64,000 bases of DNA from Clostridium caldaquaticum (GCF_023806125.1 NZ_JAMSKT010000006.1:62001-126000), one strand, 5' to 3'. Shown: positions 45,780-56,176, counted from the stretch's first letter. Notes: a model not told the origin generated them from the letters alone. Numbers and translations are program-made.

Positions 45780-46207
45780 CTGATTCTATGTATAAAAACT
45801 ATTACTTTTGTAATGGAAGATGCTAATAATATACCTACTGCTATAGCACCTGCACTAGAAATAGTGTCTAATCCTGTGCTTAAAAACATATTTATATTTC
45901 CTTGAACTGACTGAAGCATAGTATAATACATGCCTCCACCAGGAACAAGGGTAATTATTGAGCATACGGAAAATGTTGTAACTGGAGATTTTAAAATACG
46001 AGCAAAAATTTCAGAATATATTCCAGCAAATAGTGAAGAGGCAAATAAAGCAAAGAGGTTATAGTTTGAATAATTTAATACAGCTAAGTAAATATACCAA
46101 GTCAGGCTTCCACCTAGGGAGGCAAACAATAAATTTTTACCTTTTATATTAAATAATACTCCAAAGGATAAAGTAGCAAGAAAAGAGTATAAGGATTTTA
46201 GTAACAT
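45758..46207 (-). CDS. Threonine/serine exporter family membrane protein, YjjB-like
   Basis: A 149-residue protein with four or five membrane helices and the signature VPGGGMYYTMLQ. It corresponds to the short half of ThrE-type exporters (YjjB). ATG 46207 lies one base after the stop of the YjjP-like gene, behind a GGGGG site; a longer TTG start (46225) is less likely. The two halves together form a full ThrE-like transporter. Substrates in clostridia are not established. Confidence 0.85.
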   Translation of the reverse strand: MLLKSLYSFLATLSFGVLFNIKGKNLLFASLGGSLTWYIYLAVLNYSNYNLFALFASSLFAGIYSEIFARILKSPVTTFSVCSIITLVPGGGMYYTMLQSVQGNINMFLSTGLDTISSAGAIAVGILLASSITKVIVFIHRIRKTSRQN

Positions 46208-46208
46208 A

Positions 46209-46991
46209 TTATAAAATACCCCCAATTAAAATTCCAAAATAATCAAACCAAATTTTCAATATAATACCAGAACCAACTGCAATAGCTATAGCAATTAAAA
46301 ATGCTTCTATTCCTCGTGATACACCTGCTATTAAATCTCCTGCAATTGTATCACGAATAGCATTTGTTATTGCAAGACCAGGAACAAGGAGCATTATAGA
46401 ACCTATTATTATTTTATCCACATTAGTGGCTAAGTGTAATTCTACTGATACTAATGCTAAAATAGCAGCTATTGCTCCTCCAAGAGCATTTGTAAAAAAT
46501 TCATTAATATTAATGTTATTAAGCAATATTGATAACCATTTTATAATTATTCCTATAAAAAAGGAAACTATAAAGTCATTTAAATCTCCACCAAATAGCA
46601 AGGTGAAGAAAGAAGCACCTACGGCAGAAAAAAATAGAGTGGTTTTTATTCCATATCTTGGTGTCTCTGATATTTTTCTAAGCTCTTCATTTACGAAATC
46701 TACTGAAAGATTAGAAGGGCATATATTTCTTGATAAATCATTTACTCTAGATATTTTCTCCAAGTCCACAGTTCGAGTTTTTATTCTTTTAACGTGAGAA
46801 ATAATACGACCATTAATATCTGTAGCGGATATCATGATTACCGTAGGAGTTACGAAACTCTCTGCACTAACTAGTCCGTAAGCATTGCAAATTCTTATTA
46901 TAGTTTCTTCTACCCTATAAGTTTCTCCGCCGCTTTCTAGTATTATTTGTCCAGCTTTGGATGCCAAGTTTATTACATTGTTGATATTCAT
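46209..46991 (-). CDS. Threonine/serine exporter family membrane protein, YjjP-like
   Basis: A 260-residue protein matching the larger half of ThrE-type exporters. The cytoplasmic N-terminal domain has LILESGGETYRVEETIIRIC and the segment SFVTPTVIMIS; about five helices follow, with LVPGLAITNAIRDTIAGDL. ATG 46991 follows AAAGGTGG. It is divergent from glyA; because glyA makes and breaks serine and glycine, a serine/threonine link is plausible but not shown. Confidence 0.87.
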   Translation of the reverse strand: MNINNVINLASKAGQIILESGGETYRVEETIIRICNAYGLVSAESFVTPTVIMISATDINGRIISHVKRIKTRTVDLEKISRVNDLSRNICPSNLSVDFVNEELRKISETPRYGIKTTLFFSAVGASFFTLLFGGDLNDFIVSFFIGIIIKWLSILLNNININEFFTNALGGAIAAILALVSVELHLATNVDKIIIGSIMLLVPGLAITNAIRDTIAGDLIAGVSRGIEAFLIAIAIAVGSGIILKIWFDYFGILIGGIL

Positions 46992-47131
46992 GAGTACCAC
47001 CTTTTAATAAGTTTGTATAATTTAATAAATTAATTCAAGAAAAACTAATAATACTAAATAATTATAGCATAAAAATTTTTTATTAGAATATATCGGAAAA
47101 TTGCGACAATAATGAAATTTTACTTTTTTCA

Positions 47132-47160
47132 TTGAATATTGTCAAAATCAGTTTTATAAT
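47132..47160 (+). promoter_or_regulatory. Promoter of glyA
   Basis: TTGAAT (47132-47137), 17 bp, TATAAT (47155-47160), about 50 bp before the glyA start. Confidence 0.7.
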
Positions 47161-47209
47161 TTATTTAAATAAAATATTAAATATAATATTAAACAAAGGA
47201 GTGATTTAT

Positions 47210-48442
47210 ATGAACTTTGAAAATCTTAAAAATGTGGATAATGCAGTATTTAGTATTATGCAGTCGGAGATAGAAAGGCAGGAAAACAATATAGAGCTTA
47301 TAGCTTCTGAAAACTTTACTAGTAAAGCAGTAATGGAGGCAATGGGTTCTCAATTAACAAATAAATATGCGGAAGGTTATCCAGGCAAAAGGTATTACGG
47401 CGGTTGTGAAATAGTTGATGAAATAGAAAATTTAGCAAGAGAAAGAATGAAAAAATTATTTAAGGCAGAGCACGCAAATGTTCAGCCACATTCAGGTTCA
47501 CAGGCTAATATGGCTGTATATTTTGCAGTTTTAAACCCTGGTGATACTGTCTTAGGTATGAATTTAAGTCATGGTGGGCATCTAACTCATGGAAGTCCTG
47601 TAAATTTCTCAGGAAAACTTTTCAATTTTATTTCTTATGGTGTAAATAAAGATTCTGAACAGATTGATTACGAAGAAGTAAGAAAACAAGCTCTTGAATA
47701 CAGGCCTAAAATGATTGTAGCTGGTGCAAGTGCTTACCCAAGAGTTATAGATTTTAAAAAGTTTAGGGAAATATGTGATGAAGTAGGAGCTTATTTTATG
47801 GTAGATATGGCTCATATAGCTGGTCTCGTAGCTACAGGAATTCATCCTTCGCCAGTTCCATATGCGGATTTCGTTACAACTACAACTCATAAAACATTAA
47901 GGGGACCAAGAGGAGGGGCTATTCTTTGTAGAGAAAAATATGCAAAGGATGTAGATAAAGCTATTTTCCCAGGCATGCAAGGAGGACCTCTTATGCATAT
48001 TATTGCTGCAAAAGCTGTATGTTTTGAGGAAGCTTCCAAGGAAGAATTTAAATCTTACATAAATCAGGTTATCATAAATGCAAAGGTTCTTGGAGAAGAA
48101 CTTAAAAATTATGGCTTTAGACTAGTATCTGGAGGTACTGATAATCATCTTTTATTGTTAGACTTAACAAATAAAAATATAACTGGAAAAGAAGCAGAAA
48201 AATTATTAGATGAAGCAAGGATAACAGTAAATAAAAATACTATACCTTTTGAAACTCAAAGTCCTTTTATTACAAGCGGAATAAGAATAGGTACTGCAGC
48301 CGTTACTACAAGGGGATTTAAAGAAGAAGAGATGAAGGAGATAGCGTACCTTATCAATTATGTTATTGAAAATAGAGGTATAAATATTGAAGAAGTAAAG
48401 AAAAGAGTAAATGAAATTTGTATTAAATTCCCAATATATTAA
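47210..48442 (+). CDS. glyA: Serine hydroxymethyltransferase
   Basis: A 411-residue PLP enzyme that interconverts serine and glycine with tetrahydrofolate. Diagnostic: [50 protein letters not shown] and the lysine site [17 protein letters not shown] 47210 follows AAAGGAGTGA and gives the family N-terminus; a longer open frame back to 47132 covers the promoter and is not coding. The gene stands alone. Confidence 0.97.
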   Translation: MNFENLKNVDNAVFSIMQSEIERQENNIELIASENFTSKAVMEAMGSQLTNKYAEGYPGKRYYGGCEIVDEIENLARERMKKLFKAEHANVQPHSGSQANMAVYFAVLNPGDTVLGMNLSHGGHLTHGSPVNFSGKLFNFISYGVNKDSEQIDYEEVRKQALEYRPKMIVAGASAYPRVIDFKKFREICDEVGAYFMVDMAHIAGLVATGIHPSPVPYADFVTTTTHKTLRGPRGGAILCREKYAKDVDKAIFPGMQGGPLMHIIAAKAVCFEEASKEEFKSYINQVIINAKVLGEELKNYGFRLVSGGTDNHLLLLDLTNKNITGKEAEKLLDEARITVNKNTIPFETQSPFITSGIRIGTAAVTTRGFKEEEMKEIAYLINYVIENRGINIEEVKKRVNEICIKFPIY

Positions 48443-48581
48443 TTTTATGATGATAGCATATTCCTTGTATATATGTAATTTCCTGGGAAATGATTTAAGG
48501 TAATAGTCTTTGTATGAAAAACATGTTGAAAGGATATAATTCAAAAAGTTAATATCTAAAATTAATATGGAGGAATTTGTA

Positions 48582-49067
48582 TTGATTTATTATGATAGTT
48601 ACAACTCACCTTTAGGTGAAATATTTGTAGTTGTGGATGCAGCTGGAGTTAATAGAATAGAACTTATAAAAGAGAATTGGTTGAAATTTATTGTAGATAA
48701 ATCTATAAAAAGAGACTATAATGCCTGTTTTGAAGTTATAAAACAATTAGATGAATATTTTTCAGGAAAAAGAAAGTATTTTCATTTAAAACTTTCTATT
48801 GAAGGTACAGAATTTCGTAAAAAAGTATGGGAGGCTTTAATAGACATACCTTATGGAGAAGTTGTGAGTTATTCCAGTATAGCAAAAACTATTGGAAACC
48901 CAAAAGCAGTGCGTGCAGTAGGTCAAGCAAATAGAGCTAATCCTTTGCCTATTATCATTCCTTGTCACAGAGTAATTGGTAAAGATAAAAGATTGGTTGG
49001 ATATGCTGGTACAAGAATAGATATAAAGAAAAAACTATTAAGATTAGAAGGAGTAAACTTAGTTTAA
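48582..49067 (+). CDS. ogt: Methylated-DNA--protein-cysteine methyltransferase
   Basis: A 161-residue suicide repair enzyme that takes alkyl groups from O6-alkylguanine. The acceptor cysteine lies in IIPCHRVIG, with RAVGQANRANPLP before it; the N-terminal ribonuclease-H-like domain is poorly conserved as usual. TTG 48582 is preferred because TGGAGGAA lies in front of it; the upstream ATG 48567 is within that site. Confidence 0.94.
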   Translation: MIYYDSYNSPLGEIFVVVDAAGVNRIELIKENWLKFIVDKSIKRDYNACFEVIKQLDEYFSGKRKYFHLKLSIEGTEFRKKVWEALIDIPYGEVVSYSSIAKTIGNPKAVRAVGQANRANPLPIIIPCHRVIGKDKRLVGYAGTRIDIKKKLLRLEGVNLV

Positions 49068-49114
49068 AACTAGACTTAGTAATAAATCCATCAGTATATT
49101 TATTCTTATTATAG

Positions 49115-49143
49115 TTGACAAAATTAGTCGGATTTGCTATTAT
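49115..49143 (+). promoter_or_regulatory. Promoter with overlapping dyad before iscR
   Basis: TTGACA (49115-49120), 17 bp, TATTAT (49138-49143). GACAAAATTAGTC (49117-49129) is a near-palindrome overlapping the -35 and spacer. A second AGTC...GACT pattern follows near 49157-49173. This placement suits autorepression by the Rrf2-family protein encoded downstream. Confidence 0.7.
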
Positions 49144-49189
49144 ATTTTTGAATCAATAGTCAGACACTTCGACTTGAAGGAGTGATTTA

Positions 49190-49615
49190 ATGAAACTATC
49201 TACAAAAGGACGTTATGGTGTAAAAGCTATGGTAGATTTGGCTATCCACTATGGAGGAGCTCCTGTGTCTATCAAAAATATATCTGAAAGACAAAATATA
49301 TCAGAATATTATCTTGAGCAGTTATTTTCACCATTAAGAAAAGCAAATTTAATTAAGAGTATAAGAGGGGCACAAGGTGGCTATGTGCTAAGTAAAGCTC
49401 CTAAAGATATAACCATAGCTGAAATTATGGAAATACTTGAAGGACCTATTGAAATTTCAAATTGTTTAGAAGAAACTAGCTGCAATAATGTAGATTGTTG
49501 TGCTACACGACTGCTGTGGGCAAAAATTAAGAATAGTATAGATAGCGTTACAAAGTCTACTACGCTGCAGGATATTCTTGATGATTATAATAATATGAAT
49601 TCTGCTAACCAATAA
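49190..49615 (+). CDS. iscR: Rrf2-family regulator of Fe-S assembly (IscR-like)
   Basis: A 141-residue Rrf2-type winged-helix regulator (MKLSTKGRYGVKAMVDLA, SIKNISERQNISEYYLEQL). The cluster-binding region has three cysteines in CLEETSCNNVDCCATRLLW. It heads iscS-iscU and probably adjusts their expression to Fe-S status. CymR, a relative that senses cysteine metabolism, is the alternative, but the cysteines favour IscR. A GGAGTGA site precedes the ATG. Confidence 0.92.
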   Translation: MKLSTKGRYGVKAMVDLAIHYGGAPVSIKNISERQNISEYYLEQLFSPLRKANLIKSIRGAQGGYVLSKAPKDITIAEIMEILEGPIEISNCLEETSCNNVDCCATRLLWAKIKNSIDSVTKSTTLQDILDDYNNMNSANQ

Positions 49616-49628
49616 GGAGTGAAAGGAC

Positions 49629-50813
49629 ATGAATAAACCTATATACATGGATTATGCTGCTACAACTTTTGTTAAACCTGAAGTTTTGGAAGAAATGCTA
49701 CCTTATTTTACTGAGCACTTCGGAAACCCGTCTTCTATATATGCATTATCTAGAGAAACTAAAAAAGCTATTGATAAAGCTAGAGACAGAGTGGCAAAAG
49801 CAATAAATGCTGAAAGCAATGAAATATATTTCACTGGTGGAGGTTCTGAAGCTGATAATTGGGCTTTAAAAGGAGTAGCTTTTGCAAATAAAAATAAAGG
49901 TAACCATATTATTACTACAAAAATAGAACATCATGCTATACTACATGCATGTGAATACTTGCAGAAAAATGGATTTGAAGTTACATATCTGCCAGTTGAT
50001 GAATATGGTTTTGTTAAAATAGAAGATTTAAAAAAAGCTATTACAGATAAGACTATTTTGATATCAATTATGTTTGCGAATAATGAAATCGGAACTATTC
50101 AACCTATAAAGGAAATCGGTAAACTTTGCAGGGATAGAAAAATATTATTTCATACAGATGCTGTGCAAGCAATTGGGAATATACCAGTAGATGTTAAAGA
50201 TATGAATATTGATTTAATGTCAATGGCTGCTCATAAAATATATGGACCAAAGGGTACTGGCGCTCTCTATATAAGAAGGGGAGTAAAAATAGATAATTTG
50301 ATACATGGTGGAGGACAGGAAAGAGCAAGAAGAGCTGGAACAGAAAATGTTGCAGGAATAGTAGGTTTTGGTAAAGCTTGTGAGCTTGCAACTGCTGATA
50401 TGGAAAAACATGCAGAGCGATTAATAAAACTTAGAGATAGATTAATAAATGGACTGTTAAAGATACCATATTCCAGGTTAAATGGGCCATATAAGGAAGG
50501 AAGGCTTCCTGGAAATGTTAATATATGTTTTAAATTTATTGAAGGTGAAGCTATACTTCTTCTTTTAGATAGTATGGGAATATGTGCATCTAGCGGTAGT
50601 GCATGTACATCAGGTTCTCTTGATCCTTCTCATGTACTTTTAGCTATTGGGCTTCCGCATGAAATTGCGCATGGATCTTTAAGACTTAGCTTAGGTGACA
50701 AAAATACAGAAGAAGAGGTTGATTATGTAATCGAAACTGTAGAAAAAGTAGTTTTTAGACTTAGAGAAATGTCTCCACTTTGGGATGACTTTTTAAAGAA
50801 AGGAGAACAATAA
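49629..50813 (+). CDS. iscS: Cysteine desulfurase (IscS/NifS)
   Basis: A 394-residue PLP enzyme that mobilises sulfur from cysteine for Fe-S clusters and thio-tRNA. MDYAATTFVKPEVLEEM at the start, PLP lysine in MAAHKIYGPKGTGALYIR, and the catalytic cysteine loop SSGSACTSGSLDPSHVLLAIG (group I form). It follows iscR by 13 bp with an AAGGAGTGAAAGG site and precedes iscU by 3 bp. The mnmA gene, frequent after this pair, is absent here. Confidence 0.97.
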   Translation: MNKPIYMDYAATTFVKPEVLEEMLPYFTEHFGNPSSIYALSRETKKAIDKARDRVAKAINAESNEIYFTGGGSEADNWALKGVAFANKNKGNHIITTKIEHHAILHACEYLQKNGFEVTYLPVDEYGFVKIEDLKKAITDKTILISIMFANNEIGTIQPIKEIGKLCRDRKILFHTDAVQAIGNIPVDVKDMNIDLMSMAAHKIYGPKGTGALYIRRGVKIDNLIHGGGQERARRAGTENVAGIVGFGKACELATADMEKHAERLIKLRDRLINGLLKIPYSRLNGPYKEGRLPGNVNICFKFIEGEAILLLLDSMGICASSGSACTSGSLDPSHVLLAIGLPHEIAHGSLRLSLGDKNTEEEVDYVIETVEKVVFRLREMSPLWDDFLKKGEQ

Positions 50814-50816
50814 GAA

Positions 50817-51242
50817 ATGTATAGCGAGAAAGTTATGGATCATTTTATGAATCCAAGAAATGTAGGAGAAATTGTTGATGCTGATGGTGTTGGAGAAGTT
50901 GGAAATGCTAAATGTGGAGACATAATGAAAGTGTATCTTAAAATAGAAAATAATATAGTAGTTGATGCAAAATTTAAAACTTTTGGATGTGGTTCTGCTA
51001 TAGCTTCTTCAAGTATGGCAACAGAGCTTATAAAAGGAAAAACTATTGAAGAGGCTTGGAAGCTTACAAATAAAGCTGTTGCTGAAGCACTTGATGGTCT
51101 TCCACCTGTAAAAATGCACTGTTCAGTTCTTGCAGAGGAAGCTATTCATAAGGCTATCAACAATTACAGAATTTCAAAAGGTTTGGAACCTTGGGATTAC
51201 AAAGAACATAATGATATACATGAAGAGGTTCATGGAGAATAG
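50817..51242 (+). CDS. iscU: Fe-S cluster scaffold protein (IscU/NifU N-terminal type)
   Basis: A 141-residue scaffold on which IscS-derived sulfur and iron are assembled. The three ligand cysteines lie in GNAKCGDIMKV (with the Asp), FGCGSAIASSSM and KMHCSVLAEEAI. The motif VGEVGNAKCG is typical. It is the last gene of iscR-iscS-iscU; a hairpin terminator lies just behind it. Confidence 0.97.
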   Translation: MYSEKVMDHFMNPRNVGEIVDADGVGEVGNAKCGDIMKVYLKIENNIVVDAKFKTFGCGSAIASSSMATELIKGKTIEEAWKLTNKAVAEALDGLPPVKMHCSVLAEEAIHKAINNYRISKGLEPWDYKEHNDIHEEVHGE

Positions 51243-51244
51243 AT

Positions 51245-51283
51245 AAAAAATATAACTCTTTACAGGGTTATATTTTTTTATTT
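51245..51283 (+). terminator. Terminator after iscU
   Basis: AAATATAAC and GTTATATTT form a 9-bp stem (arms about 51248-51256 and 51266-51275) followed by TTTTTATTTTA. Confidence 0.8.
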
Positions 51284-51341
51284 TAGGGGAAAATATATAG
51301 ATAGGTATATTTTAAAATCTATGAATTAATTGAGGTTAAAA

Positions 51342-51851
51342 ATGTTTAGAAGCAAGGATTTTATTTTAATGGACGTTATAGATATACACGGTAAAAAAAT
51401 AGGTTTTGTAAAGGATATAATAATAGATTTTCACAATGGAGAAGTTAATGGAGTTGTAGTTTCTTCCTACAGGCTTTTTCAAAAAAACATAAATGTACTC
51501 AGAGAAAATATTATATCTTTTAATAAATCAATGGTTATAAGAGGATGGAATAAAGAATCATATCTTAAATTTTCAAACATTAAAGATATGGATATTATAA
51601 ATAAATATGGAGATGTTATAGGAATAACTGAAGATATATTGTTTCATGAGTTTACATTTAAAATTCATGGTATTATAGTATCTACTGGATTAATCAAAAA
51701 TATTATTTCTGGAAAGAAAATTTTGCTTACAAATAGTCTAATATTGGGTGAGAAAAACATGCTGTATTATAAAGATAAAAGTAATATTGATTTTGTGAGT
51801 GTTCCACATAAATTGTTTACGGAAGTTGGATGTTATGAAAAAGATATATAG
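51342..51851 (+). CDS. PRC-barrel domain protein
   Basis: A 169-residue protein with two PRC-barrel-like units: 'VIDIHGKKIGFVKDIIIDFHNGEVNGVVVS' (about 12-41) and 'IINKYGDVIGITEDILFHEFTFKIHGIIVS' (about 84-114). PRC barrels occur in RNA processing and photosynthetic proteins and in small Firmicute proteins of unknown role. ATG 51342 follows TGAGGTT. It overlaps the next gene by 17 bp, so the two are coupled. Confidence 0.75.
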   Translation: MFRSKDFILMDVIDIHGKKIGFVKDIIIDFHNGEVNGVVVSSYRLFQKNINVLRENIISFNKSMVIRGWNKESYLKFSNIKDMDIINKYGDVIGITEDILFHEFTFKIHGIIVSTGLIKNIISGKKILLTNSLILGEKNMLYYKDKSNIDFVSVPHKLFTEVGCYEKDI

Positions 51852-52848
51852 ATATTTATTAGTACTTATAATACTTTTTACAATTATATACATTTCGCTT
51901 AAAAGTCCAATTCTAAAAGAGGTGTATTATTTAATATTTATCTCTTTTATAATAGCTTATTCAATTAGGCCATTAATAAAAATACTAGTAGAAAAGGGTA
52001 TAAGTAGAAAATTATCGGCCGTTTTAGTATTAGTTATTTTTATAGTACTTTTCCTTGGGACTTTTGTTATAATAATACCTTCTATTTTTAAAGAAAGTTT
52101 ATATATTAGTAATACCTTTGGAAAAATACAAACAATTATTGATGGATTATATCTAAAAATAAAACCACTTAGCAATAATAAAACAATTTACGCAATATTA
52201 GATACACTATATTCCAATTCAAATAAGATGATTATAGATTTGTTTAACAAAATATTATCAGGAGCCTTCAGCCTAGGAGAAAATATGCTTTCTCTGGCTG
52301 TTATTCCAATTTTAGTATATTATTTTTTAGCAGATAGTGAAATTATAGCTAACAGAATGATTATGTTTTTTCCAGCTAATTTCAGATGTATAATTAAGAA
52401 GATAGTAGAAGATATAGACAAAATGCTGGGGCGATATATTATAAGTCAGTTTATTCTATGTGCTATAATAGGAATATGTACATTTATTGTCCTAATAATT
52501 TTAAAAGTAGATTTTCCAATATTATTATCATTATTAAATGCATTGTTTAATATTATTCCATACTTTGGACCATTATTTGGAGCAATTCCTGCAATTTTAG
52601 TGGCGCTTTTGTCTTCTGTTAAAACAGCAATATGGACAGCAGTTTGTCTTTATTTTATACAGCAAGTAGAGGGTGATATTATATCACCTAAAATTACAGG
52701 GGACAGTATAAATATGCATCCGCTGTTAGTTATCATACTTCTTTTGATAGGCAGTAAAGTAGGCGGATTTTTAGGCATGGTTTTAGCAGTGCCAATTGGA
52801 GTTATAATAAAAATACTCTATGAAGATTTTAATTACTATTTATTTTAG
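51835..52848 (+). CDS. AI-2E family transporter (PerM-like permease)
   Basis: A 337-residue integral membrane protein of the AI-2E/PerM family: about eight helices, with the conserved FNIIPYFGPLFGAIPAILVALL and QQVEGDIISPKITGDSINMHPLLVIILL. Members have been linked to autoinducer-2 efflux or to Na+/H+ exchange; the role here is open. ATG 51835 lies inside the end of the PRC-barrel gene behind GGAAGTTGGA. In many clostridia such a pair stands just before alaS. Confidence 0.88.
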   Translation: MKKIYRYLLVLIILFTIIYISLKSPILKEVYYLIFISFIIAYSIRPLIKILVEKGISRKLSAVLVLVIFIVLFLGTFVIIIPSIFKESLYISNTFGKIQTIIDGLYLKIKPLSNNKTIYAILDTLYSNSNKMIIDLFNKILSGAFSLGENMLSLAVIPILVYYFLADSEIIANRMIMFFPANFRCIIKKIVEDIDKMLGRYIISQFILCAIIGICTFIVLIILKVDFPILLSLLNALFNIIPYFGPLFGAIPAILVALLSSVKTAIWTAVCLYFIQQVEGDIISPKITGDSINMHPLLVIILLLIGSKVGGFLGMVLAVPIGVIIKILYEDFNYYLF

Positions 52849-52900
52849 AAAAATAGTTTCCATATATTTAGTTAATACTTTATGGTTACATTACAACATA

Positions 52901-52929
52901 TTGACATGTGAAAAATTTTAACTTATAAT
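52901..52929 (+). promoter_or_regulatory. Promoter of the alaS T-box leader
   Basis: TTGACA (52901-52906), 17 bp, TATAAT (52924-52929): perfect consensus. The start is expected near 52936. Confidence 0.88.
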
Positions 52930-52935
52930 TTTTAT

Positions 52936-53158
52936 GAATTATATATGAAGGCTATGATGAGAAGGAGTAAATTTATCTGTACATTTAGAGAGGAAGTGGG
53001 TGGTGAAAACTTCTTGGTGGATATTTTGAAGCAGTCTCGGAGTCATATATGTTAAAGTGATACAATTATTTTGTAGTAAATCTAAGTTCTACAATTGTAT
53101 AATTAGGGTGGTACCGCGGATAACTTTCGTCCCTTTTGGGAATTGAAAGTTTTTTTAT
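52936..53158 (+). promoter_or_regulatory. T-box riboswitch (alanine) controlling alaS
   Basis: The T-box sequence AGGGTGGTACCGCGG is at 53105-53119. It is followed by the terminator AACTTTC (53122-53128) with GAAAGTT and a T-run to 53157; the antiterminator uses the T-box itself. Stem I begins near 52955 with the GATGAGAAGGAGTAA element, and the putative specifier lies in GAAGCAGTCTCGG (about 53028-53041), where GCA would be an alanine codon. Uncharged tRNA-Ala should bind and allow read-through. It fills the 345-bp gap before alaS. Confidence 0.93.
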
Positions 53159-53193
53159 TTTACTTAAACTAAAATAAATATGGAGGAATTTAT

Positions 53194-55833
53194 ATGAAAA
53201 AAATGGGTTTAAACGAAGTAAGAGAAGCATATTTAAGTTTTTTTGAGAGTAAAAATCATTTAAGGTTATCTAGCTTTTCACTTATACCTCAAGGTGATAA
53301 AAGCTTACTTTTAATAAATGCAGGTATGGCTCCTTTAAAGCCTTATTTTACAGGACTTCAAGTCCCACCCAGTAAAAGAATTACTACCTGTCAAAAATGC
53401 ATAAGAACAGGAGATATTGATAATGTAGGCAAAACTTCAAGACATGGAACTTTTTTTGAAATGCTTGGTAACTTTTCATTTGGAGATTATTTTAAGGAGG
53501 AAGTTATTCCTTGGGCTTGGGAGTTTGTAACAGAAGTGTTGCAAATACCGAAGGATAAGCTTTATGTAACAATTTATTTAGAAGATGATGAAGCATATGA
53601 TATTTGGTGCAAATCTACAGATATTGATCCATCACGTATTTTTAGATTAGGGAAAGAAGATAATTTTTGGGAAATCGGTCAAGGACCTTGTGGACCATGC
53701 TCAGAAATACATTACGACAGAGGGAATGGCAAAGTAAATACTCTTGAAGATTTTATAAAAGCTGCAGAAGAAGATAGAATAGTTGAGTTTTGGAATTTAG
53801 TATTTACTCAATTTGATAAAGACGAAGAAGGAATATATCACAAGCTTCCTAATCCTAATATAGATACAGGTATGGGATTAGAAAGAATTGCTACAATAAT
53901 GCAAGGTGTAAACAGCATTTTTGAAGTAGATACTATTAAAAGCATATTAGATGAAGTATGTAGAATATCAAATAGCAAATATGGAGAAGATTACAATAAA
54001 GATGTTTCAATAAGAATAATAACTGATCATGTTAGAAGTATGACTTTTATGATTTGTGATGGCGTTCTTCCATCTAATGAAGGAAGAGGTTATGTACTTA
54101 GAAGAATTTTAAGAAGAGCTGCGAGACATGGAAGATTGTTAGGTATAAGTAAAACATTTTTATATAATTTATGCGAAACAGTTATAAATGCTTCAAAAGG
54201 TGCCTATGGTGAATTAGAAGAAAAAAGAGAATATATTAAAAAAGTTATTAAATTAGAGGAAGAAAGATTTGAAGAAACTATAGACAGTGGTATTCAGATT
54301 TTAAAAGATTTTATATGTGAGCTTGAGCATAAAGGAACAAATACACTTTCAGGAAGCAATGCCTTTAAGCTGTATGATACTTATGGATTTCCATTAGAAC
54401 TTACCTTGGAAATATTAGAAGAAAAAGGTTTTAAAGTTGATGTAGAAGGCTTTAATCATGAAATGAAAAATCAAAGAGAACGAGCTAGAGCTGCTAGAGA
54501 ACAATCTAATTATATGGGAAGTGAAGAAAGCATTTTAGATAAAATATCTGTAGATTTAAATACTGATTTTGTAGGATACCAAAACCTTGCTTGTAACTCA
54601 GTTGTAGAACTTTTAATTAAGGAAGACGAATTTATAAAATCCTTAAATAGTGGAGAAAAAGGCATTATCATTACAAGAGAGACACCATTTTATGCTGAAA
54701 TGGGAGGGCAAGTAGGAGATAAAGGTATTATTTATGGACATAATTTTAAGGCAGAGGTTTTAGATTGTAAGAAGAATGTTTCAGGTAAAATACTTCATTT
54801 TGTCAATGTATTAGAAGGTAGTGTTGAAACAGGTTGCAATGTTTCTTTAGAAGTGGATAAAAATAGAAGAGATAACATTAGAAAAAATCATACTGCAACC
54901 CATATCCTTCATAAAGCTTTAAAGCTAGTGCTTGGAGATCATGTTAATCAAGCAGGTTCATATGTTGATAGCTTAAGGTTACGATTTGACTTTACGCATT
55001 TTAGTGAAGTAAGCTATGAGGAACTAAAAAAGATAGAAGATATAGTAAATGAGAATATAATGAAAGTTTATAATGTTGTAACAGATGTAATGACTATAGA
55101 TGAAGCAAAGCAAAGTGGTGCAGTAGCGTTGTTTGACGAAAAGTATCAAGATGAAGTCAGAGTAGTATCTGTAGGTGATTTCAGCAAGGAACTTTGTGGT
55201 GGAACACATGTACAAAATTCTGGAGAAATAGGATTATTTAAAATTGTTTCAGAATCAGGAGTTGCAGCTGGTATAAGAAGAATAGAAGCTGTTACTGGGT
55301 TTAATGCATTATCTTTTATAGAAGAAAAAAATAATTTATTAAAAGAAGCTGCAGCTGCACTTAGATGTTCAGAGAAAGACTTAATAAACAAAATAAATTT
55401 AGAGTTAGTTGAGTTAAAAGAGAAAGAAAAGGAAATAATAGAGCTAAGAAGAAAGCTTGTAGGTTCAGTTGAAGAAGAAGTATTAAATAGCTTAAGAGAG
55501 ATTAAAGGAATTAAGTTTATTGCTGCTTCACTTAAAGATATTGATAGCGACTCTCTTAGAAACTTAGCAGATAAAATAAGGGATAGAATAACTGATGGTG
55601 TGGTTGTTTTAGGAAGTAGTTTTGAAGGCAGGGTACAGTTTGTAGCAATGGCCTCAAAATCTGTTTTAAACAAAGGAGTACACTGCGGAAAAATAGTTAA
55701 AGAAATTGCAGCTATAGCAGGAGGCGGAGGCGGTGGAAGGCCTGACATGGCTCAAGCTGGAGGAAAACTTGTAGAAAAACTGGATGAAGCTATAGGTAGT
55801 GTAGAAGCAATATTGGAATCTTTGGTTAAATAG
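53194..55833 (+). CDS. alaS: Alanyl-tRNA synthetase
   Basis: An 879-residue class II synthetase. Catalytic core with [41 protein letters not shown] and [18 protein letters not shown]; editing domain with [12 protein letters not shown] and [14 protein letters not shown]-terminal C-Ala domain with the [16 protein letters not shown] glycine-rich motif. Full length with a GGAGGAA site. It is controlled by the T-box just upstream. Confidence 0.98.
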   Translation: MKKMGLNEVREAYLSFFESKNHLRLSSFSLIPQGDKSLLLINAGMAPLKPYFTGLQVPPSKRITTCQKCIRTGDIDNVGKTSRHGTFFEMLGNFSFGDYFKEEVIPWAWEFVTEVLQIPKDKLYVTIYLEDDEAYDIWCKSTDIDPSRIFRLGKEDNFWEIGQGPCGPCSEIHYDRGNGKVNTLEDFIKAAEEDRIVEFWNLVFTQFDKDEEGIYHKLPNPNIDTGMGLERIATIMQGVNSIFEVDTIKSILDEVCRISNSKYGEDYNKDVSIRIITDHVRSMTFMICDGVLPSNEGRGYVLRRILRRAARHGRLLGISKTFLYNLCETVINASKGAYGELEEKREYIKKVIKLEEERFEETIDSGIQILKDFICELEHKGTNTLSGSNAFKLYDTYGFPLELTLEILEEKGFKVDVEGFNHEMKNQRERARAAREQSNYMGSEESILDKISVDLNTDFVGYQNLACNSVVELLIKEDEFIKSLNSGEKGIIITRETPFYAEMGGQVGDKGIIYGHNFKAEVLDCKKNVSGKILHFVNVLEGSVETGCNVSLEVDKNRRDNIRKNHTATHILHKALKLVLGDHVNQAGSYVDSLRLRFDFTHFSEVSYEELKKIEDIVNENIMKVYNVVTDVMTIDEAKQSGAVALFDEKYQDEVRVVSVGDFSKELCGGTHVQNSGEIGLFKIVSESGVAAGIRRIEAVTGFNALSFIEEKNNLLKEAAAALRCSEKDLINKINLELVELKEKEKEIIELRRKLVGSVEEEVLNSLREIKGIKFIAASLKDIDSDSLRNLADKIRDRITDGVVVLGSSFEGRVQFVAMASKSVLNKGVHCGKIVKEIAAIAGGGGGGRPDMAQAGGKLVEKLDEAIGSVEAILESLVK

Positions 55834-55918
55834 TGTACTTTTTTAAAAATATAGTTTATAATATATTTAAGCATACCTATTATCATTTGAGAATGATAAG
55901 AAGAGGGGTGAGAAAGCA

Positions 55919-56176
55919 ATGGGGAACATTAATGAAAATACAATACAATTCGATTTTTCAAAAGATAAAAAGGATTTGACAAAAGAAATTTTAAACGAAG
56001 TATATAATTCTTTGATAAAAAAGGGATATAACCCTGTAAATCAGTTAGTGGGTTATTTGATTTCTGGTGATCCTACCTATATAACTAATTATAATGGTGC
56101 TAGAGCTTTAGTTAGGAAACTGGAAAGAGATGAAATTCTTGAGGAAGTGTTAAAAGCTTATCTAGGAATAAAATAA
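55919..56176 (+). CDS. IreB family regulatory phosphoprotein (UPF0297)
   Basis: An 85-residue IreB/YrzL-type protein. The threonine-containing N-terminus ([12 protein letters not shown]) and [21 protein letters not shown] are hallmarks. In Enterococcus IreB is phosphorylated by the kinase IreK and affects cephalosporin resistance. The conserved order alaS-ireB-ruvX is kept. A hairpin TTATCATT-TGAG-AATGATAA lies at about 55880-55899 in front of its ribosome site. Confidence 0.93.
   Translation: MGNINENTIQFDFSKDKKDLTKEILNEVYNSLIKKGYNPVNQLVGYLISGDPTYITNYNGARALVRKLERDEILEEVLKAYLGIK

Noticed and set aside
47132-47209. Longer glyA start giving about 26 extra residues.
   Set aside because: The extension covers the promoter and is not conserved in the family; ATG 47210 has an excellent ribosome site.
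55146-55748. Open minus-strand frame of about 200 codons within alaS.
   Set aside because: Low-complexity Ser/Leu-rich translation antisense to the alaS editing and C-Ala domains; no start signal.
55877-55900. TTATCATT-TGAG-AATGATAA as a Fur box before ireB.
   Set aside because: The half-sites do not follow the 7-1-7 Fur arrangement; it is better read as a small hairpin.
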